Part shown: in pieces, positions 50,282-59,154 of the stretch
How the letters are laid out: every line of letters starts with the position of its first letter
How positions within the stretch are numbered: position 1 is the first letter of the stretch
NCBI GenBank assembly: GCA_019637295.1
Contig: JAHBVX010000003.1
Location: 248,001-312,000, forward strand
Direction of reading: 5' to 3'
DNA length: 64,000 bases
DNA from: Polyangiaceae bacterium
Lineage (GTDB): Bacteria; Myxococcota_A; Polyangia; Polyangiales; Polyangiaceae
Notes under the pieces: generated by a model
Databases searched by the model: none
What the model was told of the DNA's origin: nothing
Seen by the model: the letters and a program-made list of their open reading frames with translations, nothing else
Position numbers and translations under genes: made by a program

Positions 50282-51244
50282 GTGCCGCGCTGGGCGCCGT
50301 GGCGACACTCGGGCTTGGCTGCGGCCGCCGTGGTGTCGCTCGGGCTCGTCGCGCTGTGTCCCAGAGCGTCGCTTGCGCGGCAGAGCGGCCCCGCAACTTC
50401 ACGTCCTCCTGCGTCCCCCGCCGAGAGCGCGCTGACCGGAGGGTTGGCCACGCTCCGCGCACCCGGCTCGCTGATGCTCAAGGTCTCTGCCTCCACCTTC
50501 CGGATGGGGTCGACCATCGCGGACGTGCTCGGGGCTGTCGCGGACTGCGCGCGCGAGCCTCTGGGACACCGCTGTCGCGAAGAGCTGTTCTCGGACGAAA
50601 TGGAGGCGCATCTCGTCACCCTCGACGCGTTTTGGCTGGACCGCACGGAGGTCACGGTCGCCGAGTACGCCCACTGCGTGAAGCTCGGTCGCTGCCGTGC
50701 CATCCCATTCTCCGAGGGCGCGCGTCGCTTCGACATACCGAGCTTCCCAGCGTCCCTCGTGACCTGGAACGACGCGCAGGATTACTGCCGCTTCCGTGGC
50801 GCTCGCTTGCCGACGGAGGCCGAGTTCGAGCGCGCCGCCCGAGGCGCGACGGGCCGCCGCTACCCCTGGGGCGATCTGTGGAACTCGCGCGCGGCCAACC
50901 ACGGCCGGCTCGGCCTCGACCCCACCAGCGCCCGCGACGGCTTCGCCGAGCTCGCGCCCGTGGGGTCGTTTCCAGCCGGGCGCACGCCCGACGGCTTCTT
51001 GGATCTGGCCGGCAACGTCGGCGAGTGGACCGCGGATCGTTACGCGACGAGCTACCCGAGCGACCCGGTGAAGAACCCTACCGGGCCGGCGAGCGGGAGC
51101 GCGGGGAGCGAGCGGGTCGTGCGGGGCGGCCATTACTCACAGGCGCCGCCCTGGCTGCGCGGCGCCGCGCGCGGCCGCGCGGAGCCGGGCCATCGCAGCC
51201 CCACCCTCGGGCTGCGCTGCGCCAAGTCCGCCAAGCCTCAGTGA
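50282..51244 (+). CDS. Exported SUMF1/formylglycine-generating-enzyme-like domain protein
   Basis: 320 aa from GTG 50282. A signal peptide-like N-terminus is followed by a SUMF1-type C-lectin-like fold: WNDAQDYCRFRGARLPTEAEFERAARG, GNVGEWTADRY, and VVRGGHYSQ with GLRCAK at the end. The two active-site Cys of true formylglycine-generating enzymes are not in the expected C-terminal position, so this is more likely a structural or binding member. It follows the Cys-rich lipoprotein gene by 3 bp. Confidence 0.83.
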   Translation: MPRWAPWRHSGLAAAAVVSLGLVALCPRASLARQSGPATSRPPASPAESALTGGLATLRAPGSLMLKVSASTFRMGSTIADVLGAVADCAREPLGHRCREELFSDEMEAHLVTLDAFWLDRTEVTVAEYAHCVKLGRCRAIPFSEGARRFDIPSFPASLVTWNDAQDYCRFRGARLPTEAEFERAARGATGRRYPWGDLWNSRAANHGRLGLDPTSARDGFAELAPVGSFPAGRTPDGFLDLAGNVGEWTADRYATSYPSDPVKNPTGPASGSAGSERVVRGGHYSQAPPWLRGAARGRAEPGHRSPTLGLRCAKSAKPQ

Positions 51245-51245
51245 C

Positions 51246-51803
51246 ATGCTGCACGACACCGCCGATCCGAAGCCGACCCTGGTGCTGCCCGTGCACCACC
51301 AGGTCCGCTTCGTGCTGGTCGCGCCCCACTACCCGGAGAACGTGGGCGCGGCGGCGCGCGCGATCAAGACCATGGGCTTCACCCGACTGGTGATCGTGCG
51401 ACCTGGGAGGCTGGCGCGACCGGACCACGAGATGGCACTGAAGATGGCCGTCAAGTCCCGGGACGTCCTCGACCAGGCGCGCGTCGTCGACTCACTAGTC
51501 GAAGCCCTCGACGGGGCGGAGCACGTGGTCGCCACCACCTCGCGACGCGGCGTCAGCGGGGTACTCGCCCCTCGCGTGCTGTGTCCGACCGTCGTGGGCT
51601 GGGCGGAGCGCGGCGAGCGTACCGCGCTCGTGTTCGGAAACGAGAAGACCGGACTCGATGCGGCGCAGGTGTCTCGCGCGCACGTGTGCGTCCGCATCCC
51701 CATGGCCGGTGATCAGCCGAGCATCAACCTGGCCCAGGCGACCCAAGTCATCGCCTATGAGCTGCTCGTCGCCGCGCTGGAGCGACGCGCGCGACCCGAG
51801 TAG
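51246..51803 (+). CDS. SpoU/TrmH-family RNA methyltransferase (TrmJ-like)
   Basis: 185 aa. Knotted SPOUT fold motifs: [14 protein letters not shown], the FGNEKTGL loop (usually FGRExxGL), and [10 protein letters not shown]. These form the AdoMet-binding knot of 2'-O-ribose methyltransferases. At 185 aa it is shorter than E. coli TrmJ (about 245) and lacks its C-terminal extension. The target RNA is not known. Confidence 0.9.
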   Translation: MLHDTADPKPTLVLPVHHQVRFVLVAPHYPENVGAAARAIKTMGFTRLVIVRPGRLARPDHEMALKMAVKSRDVLDQARVVDSLVEALDGAEHVVATTSRRGVSGVLAPRVLCPTVVGWAERGERTALVFGNEKTGLDAAQVSRAHVCVRIPMAGDQPSINLAQATQVIAYELLVAALERRARPE

Positions 51804-51817
51804 GCTCCCTGGTGACC

Positions 51818-52867
51818 ATGACCGTCGTCGATCTACGTTCCGACACCGTGACCCGGCCCAGCGAGGGGATGCGACGGGCGCTCGCCGCTGCCGAAGTTGG
51901 CGACGACATCTACGGCGAAGACCCGACGGTTCGTGCGCTGGAAGAACGTGTGGCCGCGCTGCTGGGCAAGGAGCGCGCGCTGCTGGTGCCTTCCGGGACG
52001 TTCGGCAACCAGCTCGCGCTCATGTGTCAGACACGGCGAGGAGACGAGATCGTCGTAGGCGAGGGCGCGCACTCGGCCTGGTTCGAGTCGGGCGCAGCGG
52101 GCGCGCTGTCCGGGGTACAGATCGCGGTGGCGGGGCACGGCGGACTGTTCGACGCCGACGAACTCGAGCGGGCGATCAAACCGGACGCCTTCTATGTGCC
52201 GCGCACCAGCCTGGTCGTGATCGAGAACACCCACAACCGCGCCGGTGGGCGGGTCTTCCCGCTGCCGCTGATGCGCGCCGTGTGCGAGCGCGCCCGGCGC
52301 CTGGGCCTGGGCGTGCATCTCGACGGCGCGCGACTCTGGAACGCCAGCGTCGCGAGCGGAGAGCCGCTCGCTGCGCTAGCCGAAGGGGCGGACACGGTCA
52401 GCGTGTGCTTCTCGAAGGGGCTCGGAGCCCCGGTGGGCTCCGTGCTGGCAGGGCCCGCGGAGACGCTGCAGCTGGCCCTGCGCTATCGGCGCATGTTGGG
52501 AGGCGCCATGCGCCAGGCGGGGGTGCTCGCGGCCGCGGCGCTGTATGGGCTCGACCACAACTTGGAGCGGCTGGCCGAGGACCACGCCAACGCACGCGCG
52601 CTGGCGCTCGTCGTCGCCGGCGCCCACGGTGCACGCGTGGTCCTCGAGCAGGTGGAGACCAACATCGTCAACATCGAACTCGAAGCCGCCAGCGAAGCTC
52701 ACGTGATCGAGCAAGCGCGAGCCGAGGGCGTGCTCCTGGGCAGCATCGCGCCGAAGACCCTGCGAGCCGTCACGCATCTGGACGTGGGCGCGGCAGCCTG
52801 TCGCAGCGCCGCCGAGAAGCTGGCCCGCGTGATCGAGCGCGTCCACCGCTCATCCGGGAGCGGCTGA
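51818..52867 (+). CDS. ltaE: Low-specificity L-threonine aldolase
   Basis: 349 aa from ATG 51818 (a GTG at 51812 would add two residues). PLP-dependent, fold type I: N-terminal [33 protein letters not shown], and the PLP lysine in [10 protein letters not shown]. Splits threonine or allo-threonine into glycine and acetaldehyde. The last base of the stop codon is the first base of the next start codon (TGATG). Confidence 0.93.
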   Translation: MTVVDLRSDTVTRPSEGMRRALAAAEVGDDIYGEDPTVRALEERVAALLGKERALLVPSGTFGNQLALMCQTRRGDEIVVGEGAHSAWFESGAAGALSGVQIAVAGHGGLFDADELERAIKPDAFYVPRTSLVVIENTHNRAGGRVFPLPLMRAVCERARRLGLGVHLDGARLWNASVASGEPLAALAEGADTVSVCFSKGLGAPVGSVLAGPAETLQLALRYRRMLGGAMRQAGVLAAAALYGLDHNLERLAEDHANARALALVVAGAHGARVVLEQVETNIVNIELEAASEAHVIEQARAEGVLLGSIAPKTLRAVTHLDVGAAACRSAAEKLARVIERVHRSSGSG

Positions 52868-53937
52868 TGGTAGAGCGAGCGGCAGTCGTCGCGCTGGCGG
52901 TGGCGCTAGGTTGCGCACCCTCGCTCCCCGCTCGCTACGCCGAAGCTCGGGCCGCGGCAGAGCGCGCCTACGCGAGCGGTCGCTACGACGAAGCGGCGAC
53001 CCACTGGCAGCGCGCGCACGACGAAGCCGAGCGCCCGCGGGACCAGGCCGACGCGCTGTATCGTCGGGCAGCGAGCCTCCGCCGCTCAGGGCGGTCCGCG
53101 CTCGCGCGTGCCGTCCTGGACGACCTGGTGCGCCAGCATCCGCGCAGTCACCGAGCGGACCGCGCGCACTACGACCGCTGCGATCTAGTCATCGAGTCCG
53201 GAGCCGCCAGCGAGGGTTTCGATTGCCTGACCCAGCTGGTGAAGGCTCGTCCCCGCTCACCGCTCGCGCTGCACGCCGCGGACCGAAGTCTACGTCACGT
53301 CGAGCACAGCCAAGGCGCCCAGGCTGCGCTGGGGTGGGCCGTCGCCCTGGAGCCAGCGGTGCGTGGCACGGCGGTGGACGAGCAACTGCGCTTTCGTCGC
53401 GCAGAGCTGCTCGAGCGAGCGGGGCGGCCCGCCGAGGCGCGGGCGGTATATCGCGACACGGCGCGAGCGTTTCCCTATCCGATCGGTGCCTACTGGGACG
53501 ACGCACTGATTCGCGCGGCACGCATCGACGTCGGACTCGGCCGCCTGGGCGACGCGCTCGACGCGACGAACATCCTGCTCGCGGAGCGAGAAACGAGCCA
53601 TCTGCAAGGCAGCTACGACAAGCCCGCCTTCGCCGAGGCTCGCCTGCTGAGAGCCTCGATCTACGAGCAGCAGGGCCAGCCCGAGCGTGCCGTGGCGGAG
53701 CTGCGCCGGCTGTTCCACGAGCATCCACACAGCCTGCTCCGCGACGACGCTCTGTGGCGCGAGGCGCGCCTCGCAGGCTCGATGGGCGACCAGCGCCGCG
53801 CCTGTTCCGCGCTCGGGCTCTTGCGACGGGAGCTGCCCGACTCGCGCTTCGCGCCCTGCGCTCAGCTCCTGTGCAGCGCCCTCGGCCCCCTGGAAGGGCG
53901 CAGCTGCCGTGACTACGTCGCCCGCGAGCTGAAGTGA
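52867..53937 (+). CDS. TPR-like lipoprotein
   Basis: 356 aa. Signal peptide and lipobox ALGC with Cys16, then repeated helical pairs with TPR spacing (for example AERAYASGRYDEAATHWQRA, then ALYRRAASLRRSGRSALARA). Similar to assembly-type lipoproteins of the YbgF/BamD kind in layout, but not clearly one of them. Start TGATG-coupled to ltaE. Confidence 0.85.
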   Translation: MVERAAVVALAVALGCAPSLPARYAEARAAAERAYASGRYDEAATHWQRAHDEAERPRDQADALYRRAASLRRSGRSALARAVLDDLVRQHPRSHRADRAHYDRCDLVIESGAASEGFDCLTQLVKARPRSPLALHAADRSLRHVEHSQGAQAALGWAVALEPAVRGTAVDEQLRFRRAELLERAGRPAEARAVYRDTARAFPYPIGAYWDDALIRAARIDVGLGRLGDALDATNILLAERETSHLQGSYDKPAFAEARLLRASIYEQQGQPERAVAELRRLFHEHPHSLLRDDALWREARLAGSMGDQRRACSALGLLRRELPDSRFAPCAQLLCSALGPLEGRSCRDYVARELK

Positions 53938-53941
53938 TACC

Positions 53942-54325
53942 TCAGTCCTCGTCGTCCGCGAGCTCTTCCTCGACCTCGTCCTCGATGGGCTCGGCGTCGT
54001 CATCCTCGTCGGCGGGCTCGTCGTCGTCCTCTTCCTCTTCGTCGTCCTTGGCGTCGGTCTTGACGTCGATCCCTACCTCGCCGAGCTGGGTCTCGAGCAG
54101 CTCGAGCAGCTCGTCGATGTCGTCACCGTTCCACTCGTCGATGACGTCAGTCAGAAACTCGAAGAAGTCCCCGTTGTCGAGCCGGCGCTCGATCTCTTCG
54201 ACCTGGTCCTCGTTGAAGGCGTCCATGACGTCCTCACGCAGGGACTCGGTGTCGCCTTCTTCCACGGCTTCCTGTGCCGCGAGTCGAATTTGGCGCACCG
54301 CGCGCCGGTCGAGGTAGATTTCCAT
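53942..54325 (-). CDS. Small acidic protein with a Glu/Asp-rich tail
   Basis: 127 aa. Residues 1-87 look like a folded helical domain (RRAVRQIRLAAQEAVEE, FFEFLTDVIDEWN). Residues about 88-127 are almost all Asp and Glu. Acidic tails of this kind can bind basic proteins or metals. Convergent with the TPR lipoprotein gene, separated by 4 bp. Family not recognised. Confidence 0.72.
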   Translation of the reverse strand: MEIYLDRRAVRQIRLAAQEAVEEGDTESLREDVMDAFNEDQVEEIERRLDNGDFFEFLTDVIDEWNGDDIDELLELLETQLGEVGIDVKTDAKDDEEEEDDDEPADEDDDAEPIEDEVEEELADDED

Positions 54326-54490
54326 CGAAAGTATTGCTCCGAGCTTGTGCAGACCGCCAATAAGCGAAGCGCCTCGCTGCCGTCAAGCCCGACTGAAACG
54401 GGATCGTCGCCCGGCGGTAAACCAGCGCGCTTTGGCCGAATCCGCGCGAGGTTTGGGGACGCTGAGCGCGGCCTGAGGTAGAACGTCGGA

Positions 54491-55129
54491 GTGAGACTCG
54501 CTCGCTCGGGGCTGCCGCTCGCGGTCATCTGGGCCGCACCGTCGCTGGGCGCGACCGAAGGTGATCGTCCCCCGCCCTCTAGCTTCGACTACGTCCAGTA
54601 CGGGGTCGCCTTCAGCGCCGAGACCATCGCCAGTGCCGGCGACGTCTGTCCAGCGAGCGCCACGCGGCCATGCATCCTCGGGTCGGGAGGTGGGCTGGCA
54701 GTCCGAGTGGGCTACCGGGCTCGGGGACCGTGGTATGTCGGCGGCGCTTACGAGGCGTCGCGGCACGACTCCTCGAACCTGCTCAGGTTGGCCATCTTGC
54801 AGCAGATCCGAGCAGAAACCCGCTACTACTTGGACTACGGCACCAAGCTCACCCCGTACCTGACCAGCGGCCTCGGCGCGGTGCTTTACGGCAGCGAGTG
54901 GGGGTCGGAGACGGGGGGCGTGACGTCCTTCGTGGCGGTAGGCGCGGAGCTGCAGCTGAGCCGCACCACCGTCGTCGGCGGGGCGCTCGGCTATCGGCCG
55001 TTCCTGTTTCGGGGCTGGACGGACACGGCGGGGCAGCGACGCGCCGACCACTTCCTGGGCTTCGGATTCGCCCACGGGGTGCTGCTAGAGGTCGTTCTCG
55101 AGGTCCGCGAACCCCTACCGCGCTGGTGA
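54491..55129 (+). CDS. Outer-membrane beta-barrel-like protein
   Basis: 212 aa from GTG 54491. Signal peptide to about residue 20, then an OmpW/OmpA-like pattern of eight or so strands (GGLAVRVGYRARGPWYVGGAYE, AETRYYLDYGTKLTPYLTSGLG, VGGALGYRPFLFRG). A Cys pair (CPASATRPC) near the N-terminus. It is exported and probably in the outer membrane. Function unknown. Confidence 0.75.
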   Translation: MRLARSGLPLAVIWAAPSLGATEGDRPPPSSFDYVQYGVAFSAETIASAGDVCPASATRPCILGSGGGLAVRVGYRARGPWYVGGAYEASRHDSSNLLRLAILQQIRAETRYYLDYGTKLTPYLTSGLGAVLYGSEWGSETGGVTSFVAVGAELQLSRTTVVGGALGYRPFLFRGWTDTAGQRRADHFLGFGFAHGVLLEVVLEVREPLPRW

Positions 55130-55180
55130 GGCGACTGAGGTATTGACTCGGCCTGCGGCGCGGGCTCCTCTTCGTCCGAC

Positions 55181-56410
55181 GTGAAGTGCGACCGGTGCGG
55201 CCGGGACAACCCGGATGACCTGCGATTCTGTCAGGACTGTGGCAACCGTCTGCCGGTGCGTCTGGTCGCGCCCACGCCGCCGCGCGGGGTCCCCGGGTTC
55301 AAGGGCCCGCCTGAGTCGGTGCGGGCTCGTCCGCCGGCGCCCGACTTCGACTTCTCGGGTCGCCTCCAGCAGCCCACCGCGGGGATGCGCTGCGGCCGAT
55401 GCGGCACCGAGAACCCGCTCGACAGCGCGTTTTGCGCCGAGTGCGGGACGCGGATGGCGCAGCCGGCGCCAGCGCCGCTGCAGGGCGCTCCGGTGGTGGG
55501 GGCTGCGGCCCGGCCCGCCGAAGTATCCGACGTCGTGTGCGGCCGCTGCTCCGGCAGAAACCGACCGCACATGGCGTACTGCCAGTACTGCGGTGCCAAG
55601 CTCGCGCCCGACGCGCCCGACTCGACGCGTCCCGAGGTCCCCGTGGCCAAGGCACCCTCCCTGCCTTCGCCGCCGGTCGCGCCTCCCCCACCCGACCCGG
55701 CGCGGTTCGTTGCCCCGGCCGTGGTCCCCGGAGCCAGCGCGGGGCGTTCGCGACTGGTCGTCATCGCCCAGGACGGGTCCCCGGGACGCGAGTATGCTCT
55801 GGGCCAGGATCAGACGGACATCGGCCACGATCAGGGGGCCATTCAGCTGCCGAACGACCCCTACGTCTCGCCCCGCCACGCGCGGGTGGTCCACCGGGGC
55901 GGCCGCTTCTTCATCATGGACCTGGGCTCGGTCAACGGCGTCTACCTCCGGCTCAGAAAGCCCCACGCCTTGGTGGATGGGGACTTGGTGTTGGTGGGGC
56001 TCGAAGTGTTAAGGTTCGACCTGGTGAGCGCTGCCGAGAAGGGCTTCGGTCCGGCGATGGAGCTGGGAACACAAGTATTCGGATCCCCCGCGATGCCGCG
56101 GCTCGCCCGGCTCTGCCAGCGGACCGTCGAAGGGGTGACGCGGGACGTCCACTACCTCACCCGCGAAGAGACCGTGCTCGGCCGCGAGAGCGGCGACATC
56201 GTGTTCACGGCGGACCCCTTCATGAGCAGAAAGCACGCTGCCATTACCCGGGATGGCGCGAGCGGCGGCTTCTCCCTGCGGGACCTGGGTTCGTCCAACG
56301 GGACGTATGTGGCGCTGCGTGGCGAGCACGCCCTCACCGCCGGAGACCACGTGCGCGTCGGGCAGCATCTGTTCCGCATCGACATCGATGCCAGCGCAGG
56401 CCAACCATGA
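55181..56410 (+). CDS. Triple zinc-ribbon, double FHA-domain protein
   Basis: 409 aa from GTG 55181. Three zinc ribbons: Cys3/6/17/20, Cys71/74/85/88, Cys120/123/134/137. Two FHA domains follow, about 190-280 and about 310-405. FHA2 has the canonical LGRESGDI, SRKH and SSNGT set. FHA1 has IGHDQGAI in place of IGR and is less likely to bind phosphothreonine. Its last codons overlap the PP2C start (ATGA), a strong sign of joint function in Ser/Thr phosphorylation signalling. Confidence 0.92.
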   Translation: MKCDRCGRDNPDDLRFCQDCGNRLPVRLVAPTPPRGVPGFKGPPESVRARPPAPDFDFSGRLQQPTAGMRCGRCGTENPLDSAFCAECGTRMAQPAPAPLQGAPVVGAAARPAEVSDVVCGRCSGRNRPHMAYCQYCGAKLAPDAPDSTRPEVPVAKAPSLPSPPVAPPPPDPARFVAPAVVPGASAGRSRLVVIAQDGSPGREYALGQDQTDIGHDQGAIQLPNDPYVSPRHARVVHRGGRFFIMDLGSVNGVYLRLRKPHALVDGDLVLVGLEVLRFDLVSAAEKGFGPAMELGTQVFGSPAMPRLARLCQRTVEGVTRDVHYLTREETVLGRESGDIVFTADPFMSRKHAAITRDGASGGFSLRDLGSSNGTYVALRGEHALTAGDHVRVGQHLFRIDIDASAGQP

Positions 56411-57672
56411 GCGACGATTCGAAGTCAGCCGAGCAAGAGTCGGACGCCATCCGGGTCACCGTGTTCGGACGCACGGACGTCGGGCAAATCCGCGAGCACA
56501 ACGAAGACAACTTCCTGATCGCCGATCTGACGGAGAAGACCCGCAGCCTGCTCACCGCGGACGACTCGGACCCCTATCGCCGACCCGCGGCGGCAGAGCC
56601 TCAGACGATCGGTCGCCGAGGCGCGGTCTACGCCGTATGCGATGGCATGGGCGGCGCGGCGGCCGGCGAGGTCGCCAGTCAACTCGCTGTGGACATCGTG
56701 TACGAGCGCCTGGTCGGCGGCGAGCCCGTGCTCAATCACGACGACCTTGCACGTCGTCTCGTCCACGCCGTCGAGGACGCCGGGATCCGCATCTTCAATG
56801 AAGCACGCGCGGACCGCACCCGGCGCGGAATGGGCACCACTGCGACGGTGGCGGCGCTGATGGATGAGCGGCTGTTCGTCGCCCAGGTCGGCGACAGTCG
56901 CGCCTACATCTTGCGCGGCGAGAAGCTGGTGCAGGTGTCGCGAGACCAGTCCCTCGTCAATCAGCTGATCGAGGCGGGCCAGCTCACCGAGGAAGAGGCC
57001 GAGACCTTCGAGCACAACAACATCATCCTGCAGGCCCTCGGCACGGCCGACACGGTACAAGTCGACCTGACCTATGTGGATCTGAGGGAGGGCGACACCC
57101 TGCTGGTGTGCTCGGACGGCCTCTCCGGCATGATCCGCGCCGACGAAATCCGGGAGGTGATGCTCAGCGTGCGGGAGCCGGCGGACACCTGCAAGGTGCT
57201 CACCGAGCGGGCGAATCTGGCCGGCGGCCACGACAACGTGACCGTGATCGTCGCTCGTTTCGAGGGCGGCGGCCTCCGCGCCCCGGAACCAGGGGATGAT
57301 CTCGGCTACCGCAAGTACGCGCTCCCCGACGCGTCCAGCTCGGAGGTCACGGTTCGGGCTACAGCCATCACCGATCACGACCTCCCAACCGCCGACGCCA
57401 GCGACGAGGCGCTGCGCGAGTCGCGCAAGCTCCGGGTTGGTCACACGATGTTCGGCATGCAGACGCCGGCGGTCGATGCACCGGACGGGTCCGGCGCTGA
57501 CGACTCGCCCGCTGCACCGCGTGCGGTCCCCTCCAGCCCTCCGCCCGTGTTCGATGGCGTCGACGAGCCCGTGAACATCCCGGTCAACGGCTGGCCGCCG
57601 CTGGTCGTCGGGCTCGCCGTGATCGGGGTCCTGGTGGCCGTGGCCATCACGGGTTTCGCCTTTCTGCGCTGA
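56407..57672 (+). CDS. PP2C-type Ser/Thr protein phosphatase with a C-terminal membrane anchor
   Basis: 421 aa. PP2C motifs in order: REHNEDN (metal), DGMGGAAAGEVAS, MGTTATVAAL, VGDSRAYIL, SDGLSG and GGHDNVTVI (metal Asp). A helical/disordered region and one C-terminal transmembrane helix (about 397-418) anchor it. Probably acts on Ser/Thr phosphorylated partners of the kinase/FHA system encoded upstream. Confidence 0.95.
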   Translation: MSDDSKSAEQESDAIRVTVFGRTDVGQIREHNEDNFLIADLTEKTRSLLTADDSDPYRRPAAAEPQTIGRRGAVYAVCDGMGGAAAGEVASQLAVDIVYERLVGGEPVLNHDDLARRLVHAVEDAGIRIFNEARADRTRRGMGTTATVAALMDERLFVAQVGDSRAYILRGEKLVQVSRDQSLVNQLIEAGQLTEEEAETFEHNNIILQALGTADTVQVDLTYVDLREGDTLLVCSDGLSGMIRADEIREVMLSVREPADTCKVLTERANLAGGHDNVTVIVARFEGGGLRAPEPGDDLGYRKYALPDASSSEVTVRATAITDHDLPTADASDEALRESRKLRVGHTMFGMQTPAVDAPDGSGADDSPAAPRAVPSSPPPVFDGVDEPVNIPVNGWPPLVVGLAVIGVLVAVAITGFAFLR

Positions 57673-57681
57673 GCACCGGCG

Positions 57682-59154
57682 ATGGCACGCAGCCTGCGGC
57701 GGATCCTGTGGATCGTGCCGACGCTGGTCGTCGTGTCCGGCCTGCTCTTCTGGTTCATCTCGCCGAGGACGAGCGCGGCCGGAGGCGAAGTGCGGCCGGG
57801 GGCCGAGCCGGCGCCCCTGTTCTTCCAGCCGAGCCCGCGCTCGGTTCGCGAGCGCGCCGAGGGCGCCGTTCACCGTCTGGCTGCTGGAGCGGACGCGGAC
57901 GGTCGCGCCGCGGCCGAGCTGGTGCGCCTGGGCGGCGCCGCGCTGCCGCACGTGCTGCCGCTGTTCGACACCCTGGGCCCAGAGGCGCGCTCCCGCGTCG
58001 CGCTCGCCCTCGCTCCCGTGGGCCGGCGCATGGGCACCCGAAGCGACGAGCTCGACGACCCGAGCGGAGCCGTCGTCTTCTGGATGCGATTCTGGCAGGA
58101 CCGGGCCATCGACTTCCGACCCCAGATCGTCAAGCGAGCCGTGCGCCGCCTCGCCGCAGGGACGAGCGCCGGACGGCGCGAGGACGTGCTGGTCCTGGAC
58201 ACTTACGCGCTACCGGAGCTGATCGCCGGGCTGGAGCCCCTCGCCTCCGCGGCGGACGTACCACGGGCCGCGCGTCTGACCGACGCCCTGGCGCACGTCA
58301 GCGGAGTCCCTTGGCGAGTTCATCCCCAAGCAACCGTCGAGCAGGCCGCCAGAATCAGCCGGGATTGGCAGCGCTGGTGGCGCGAGAACCGCACCGACTT
58401 CGACACCCTCGACGGCGTGGACCGCGTCTTCGCGATGCTCACCCAGACCCAGTACGGGCGCTGGGCGGAGAGCGTGGTCTACGGGAAGCTCGGCACGCTG
58501 CAGAGCGGCGAGCCGGTGCTGGTGGTCGCGAAGCAACGAGCACCGCTGACGCTCTGGCTGGTGACCGTCGCGTGGCTCGGCTGTCTGCTCTCTGGGATCG
58601 GCATCGGGCTCTGGTCCTCCGTGCAGGCCGTGACCGATCGACTGCTCGCCACCGCGGCGCTCGCACTCGCGGCGACGCCCCTGTCGTGGCTCGCGATCGA
58701 GGCGGCGCCGGCGTCTGCATCTGGACGCGCCCTGACGGGGGGCCTGGTCATGGCTCTGGTGGGTGGACTGCTCGTTGCCCGCTACCAAGCGGCGGCCAGC
58801 CGGCGTGAGCTGCCGAGCGAGCACGTCCAGTTGCGACGCGCCTTTGGTGCGACTCCGCTGCGGGCCATCGCGCTGAGCTTTCGCAACGCCTCGGCAGTAG
58901 TCGTCTCACTCGCGGGACGAGAGCTGCCCACAGTGCTCTCGGCGACAATCGTCGTCGAGCACGCGCTCGGTCTGCCGGGACTGGGAACGGTGACGTTGGT
59001 GGCCGTGGCGGGGGGCGACGTCGCGTGGCTGATGGCGTTTGGCCTGGCCTGCGCGACACTGGGCGCGCTGCTGCAGGTCCTGAGCGACGCCATGCTCGGG
59101 CTCGTTCACCCGGCGGTCGCTCGGGCGTTCCTCGAGCGTGAGGTGCGGTCGTGA
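57682..59154 (+). CDS. DppB-like ABC transporter permease with a large N-terminal insertion
   Basis: 490 aa, against about 310-340 in typical peptide/nickel DppB/OppB permeases. Transmembrane helix 1 at about 7-27, then about 230 residues of soluble, helical sequence (about 30-265, with HEAT-like ALPHVLPLFDTLGPEARSRVAL), then the canonical DppB membrane domain from about 275 (QYGRWAESVVYGKLG) with the EAA-type motif RRAFGATPLRAIALSFRNASAVV. The insertion would lie on one side of the membrane between helix 1 and the rest. Confidence 0.83.
   Translation: MARSLRRILWIVPTLVVVSGLLFWFISPRTSAAGGEVRPGAEPAPLFFQPSPRSVRERAEGAVHRLAAGADADGRAAAELVRLGGAALPHVLPLFDTLGPEARSRVALALAPVGRRMGTRSDELDDPSGAVVFWMRFWQDRAIDFRPQIVKRAVRRLAAGTSAGRREDVLVLDTYALPELIAGLEPLASAADVPRAARLTDALAHVSGVPWRVHPQATVEQAARISRDWQRWWRENRTDFDTLDGVDRVFAMLTQTQYGRWAESVVYGKLGTLQSGEPVLVVAKQRAPLTLWLVTVAWLGCLLSGIGIGLWSSVQAVTDRLLATAALALAATPLSWLAIEAAPASASGRALTGGLVMALVGGLLVARYQAAASRRELPSEHVQLRRAFGATPLRAIALSFRNASAVVVSLAGRELPTVLSATIVVEHALGLPGLGTVTLVAVAGGDVAWLMAFGLACATLGALLQVLSDAMLGLVHPAVARAFLEREVRS

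Noticed and set aside
55130-55180. Possible further copy of the hairpin element after the outer-membrane protein gene (contains ATTGAC)
   Set aside because: Only a short, imperfect match (ATTGAC with a GC-rich flank) and no terminal repeat or stem; consistent with chance.
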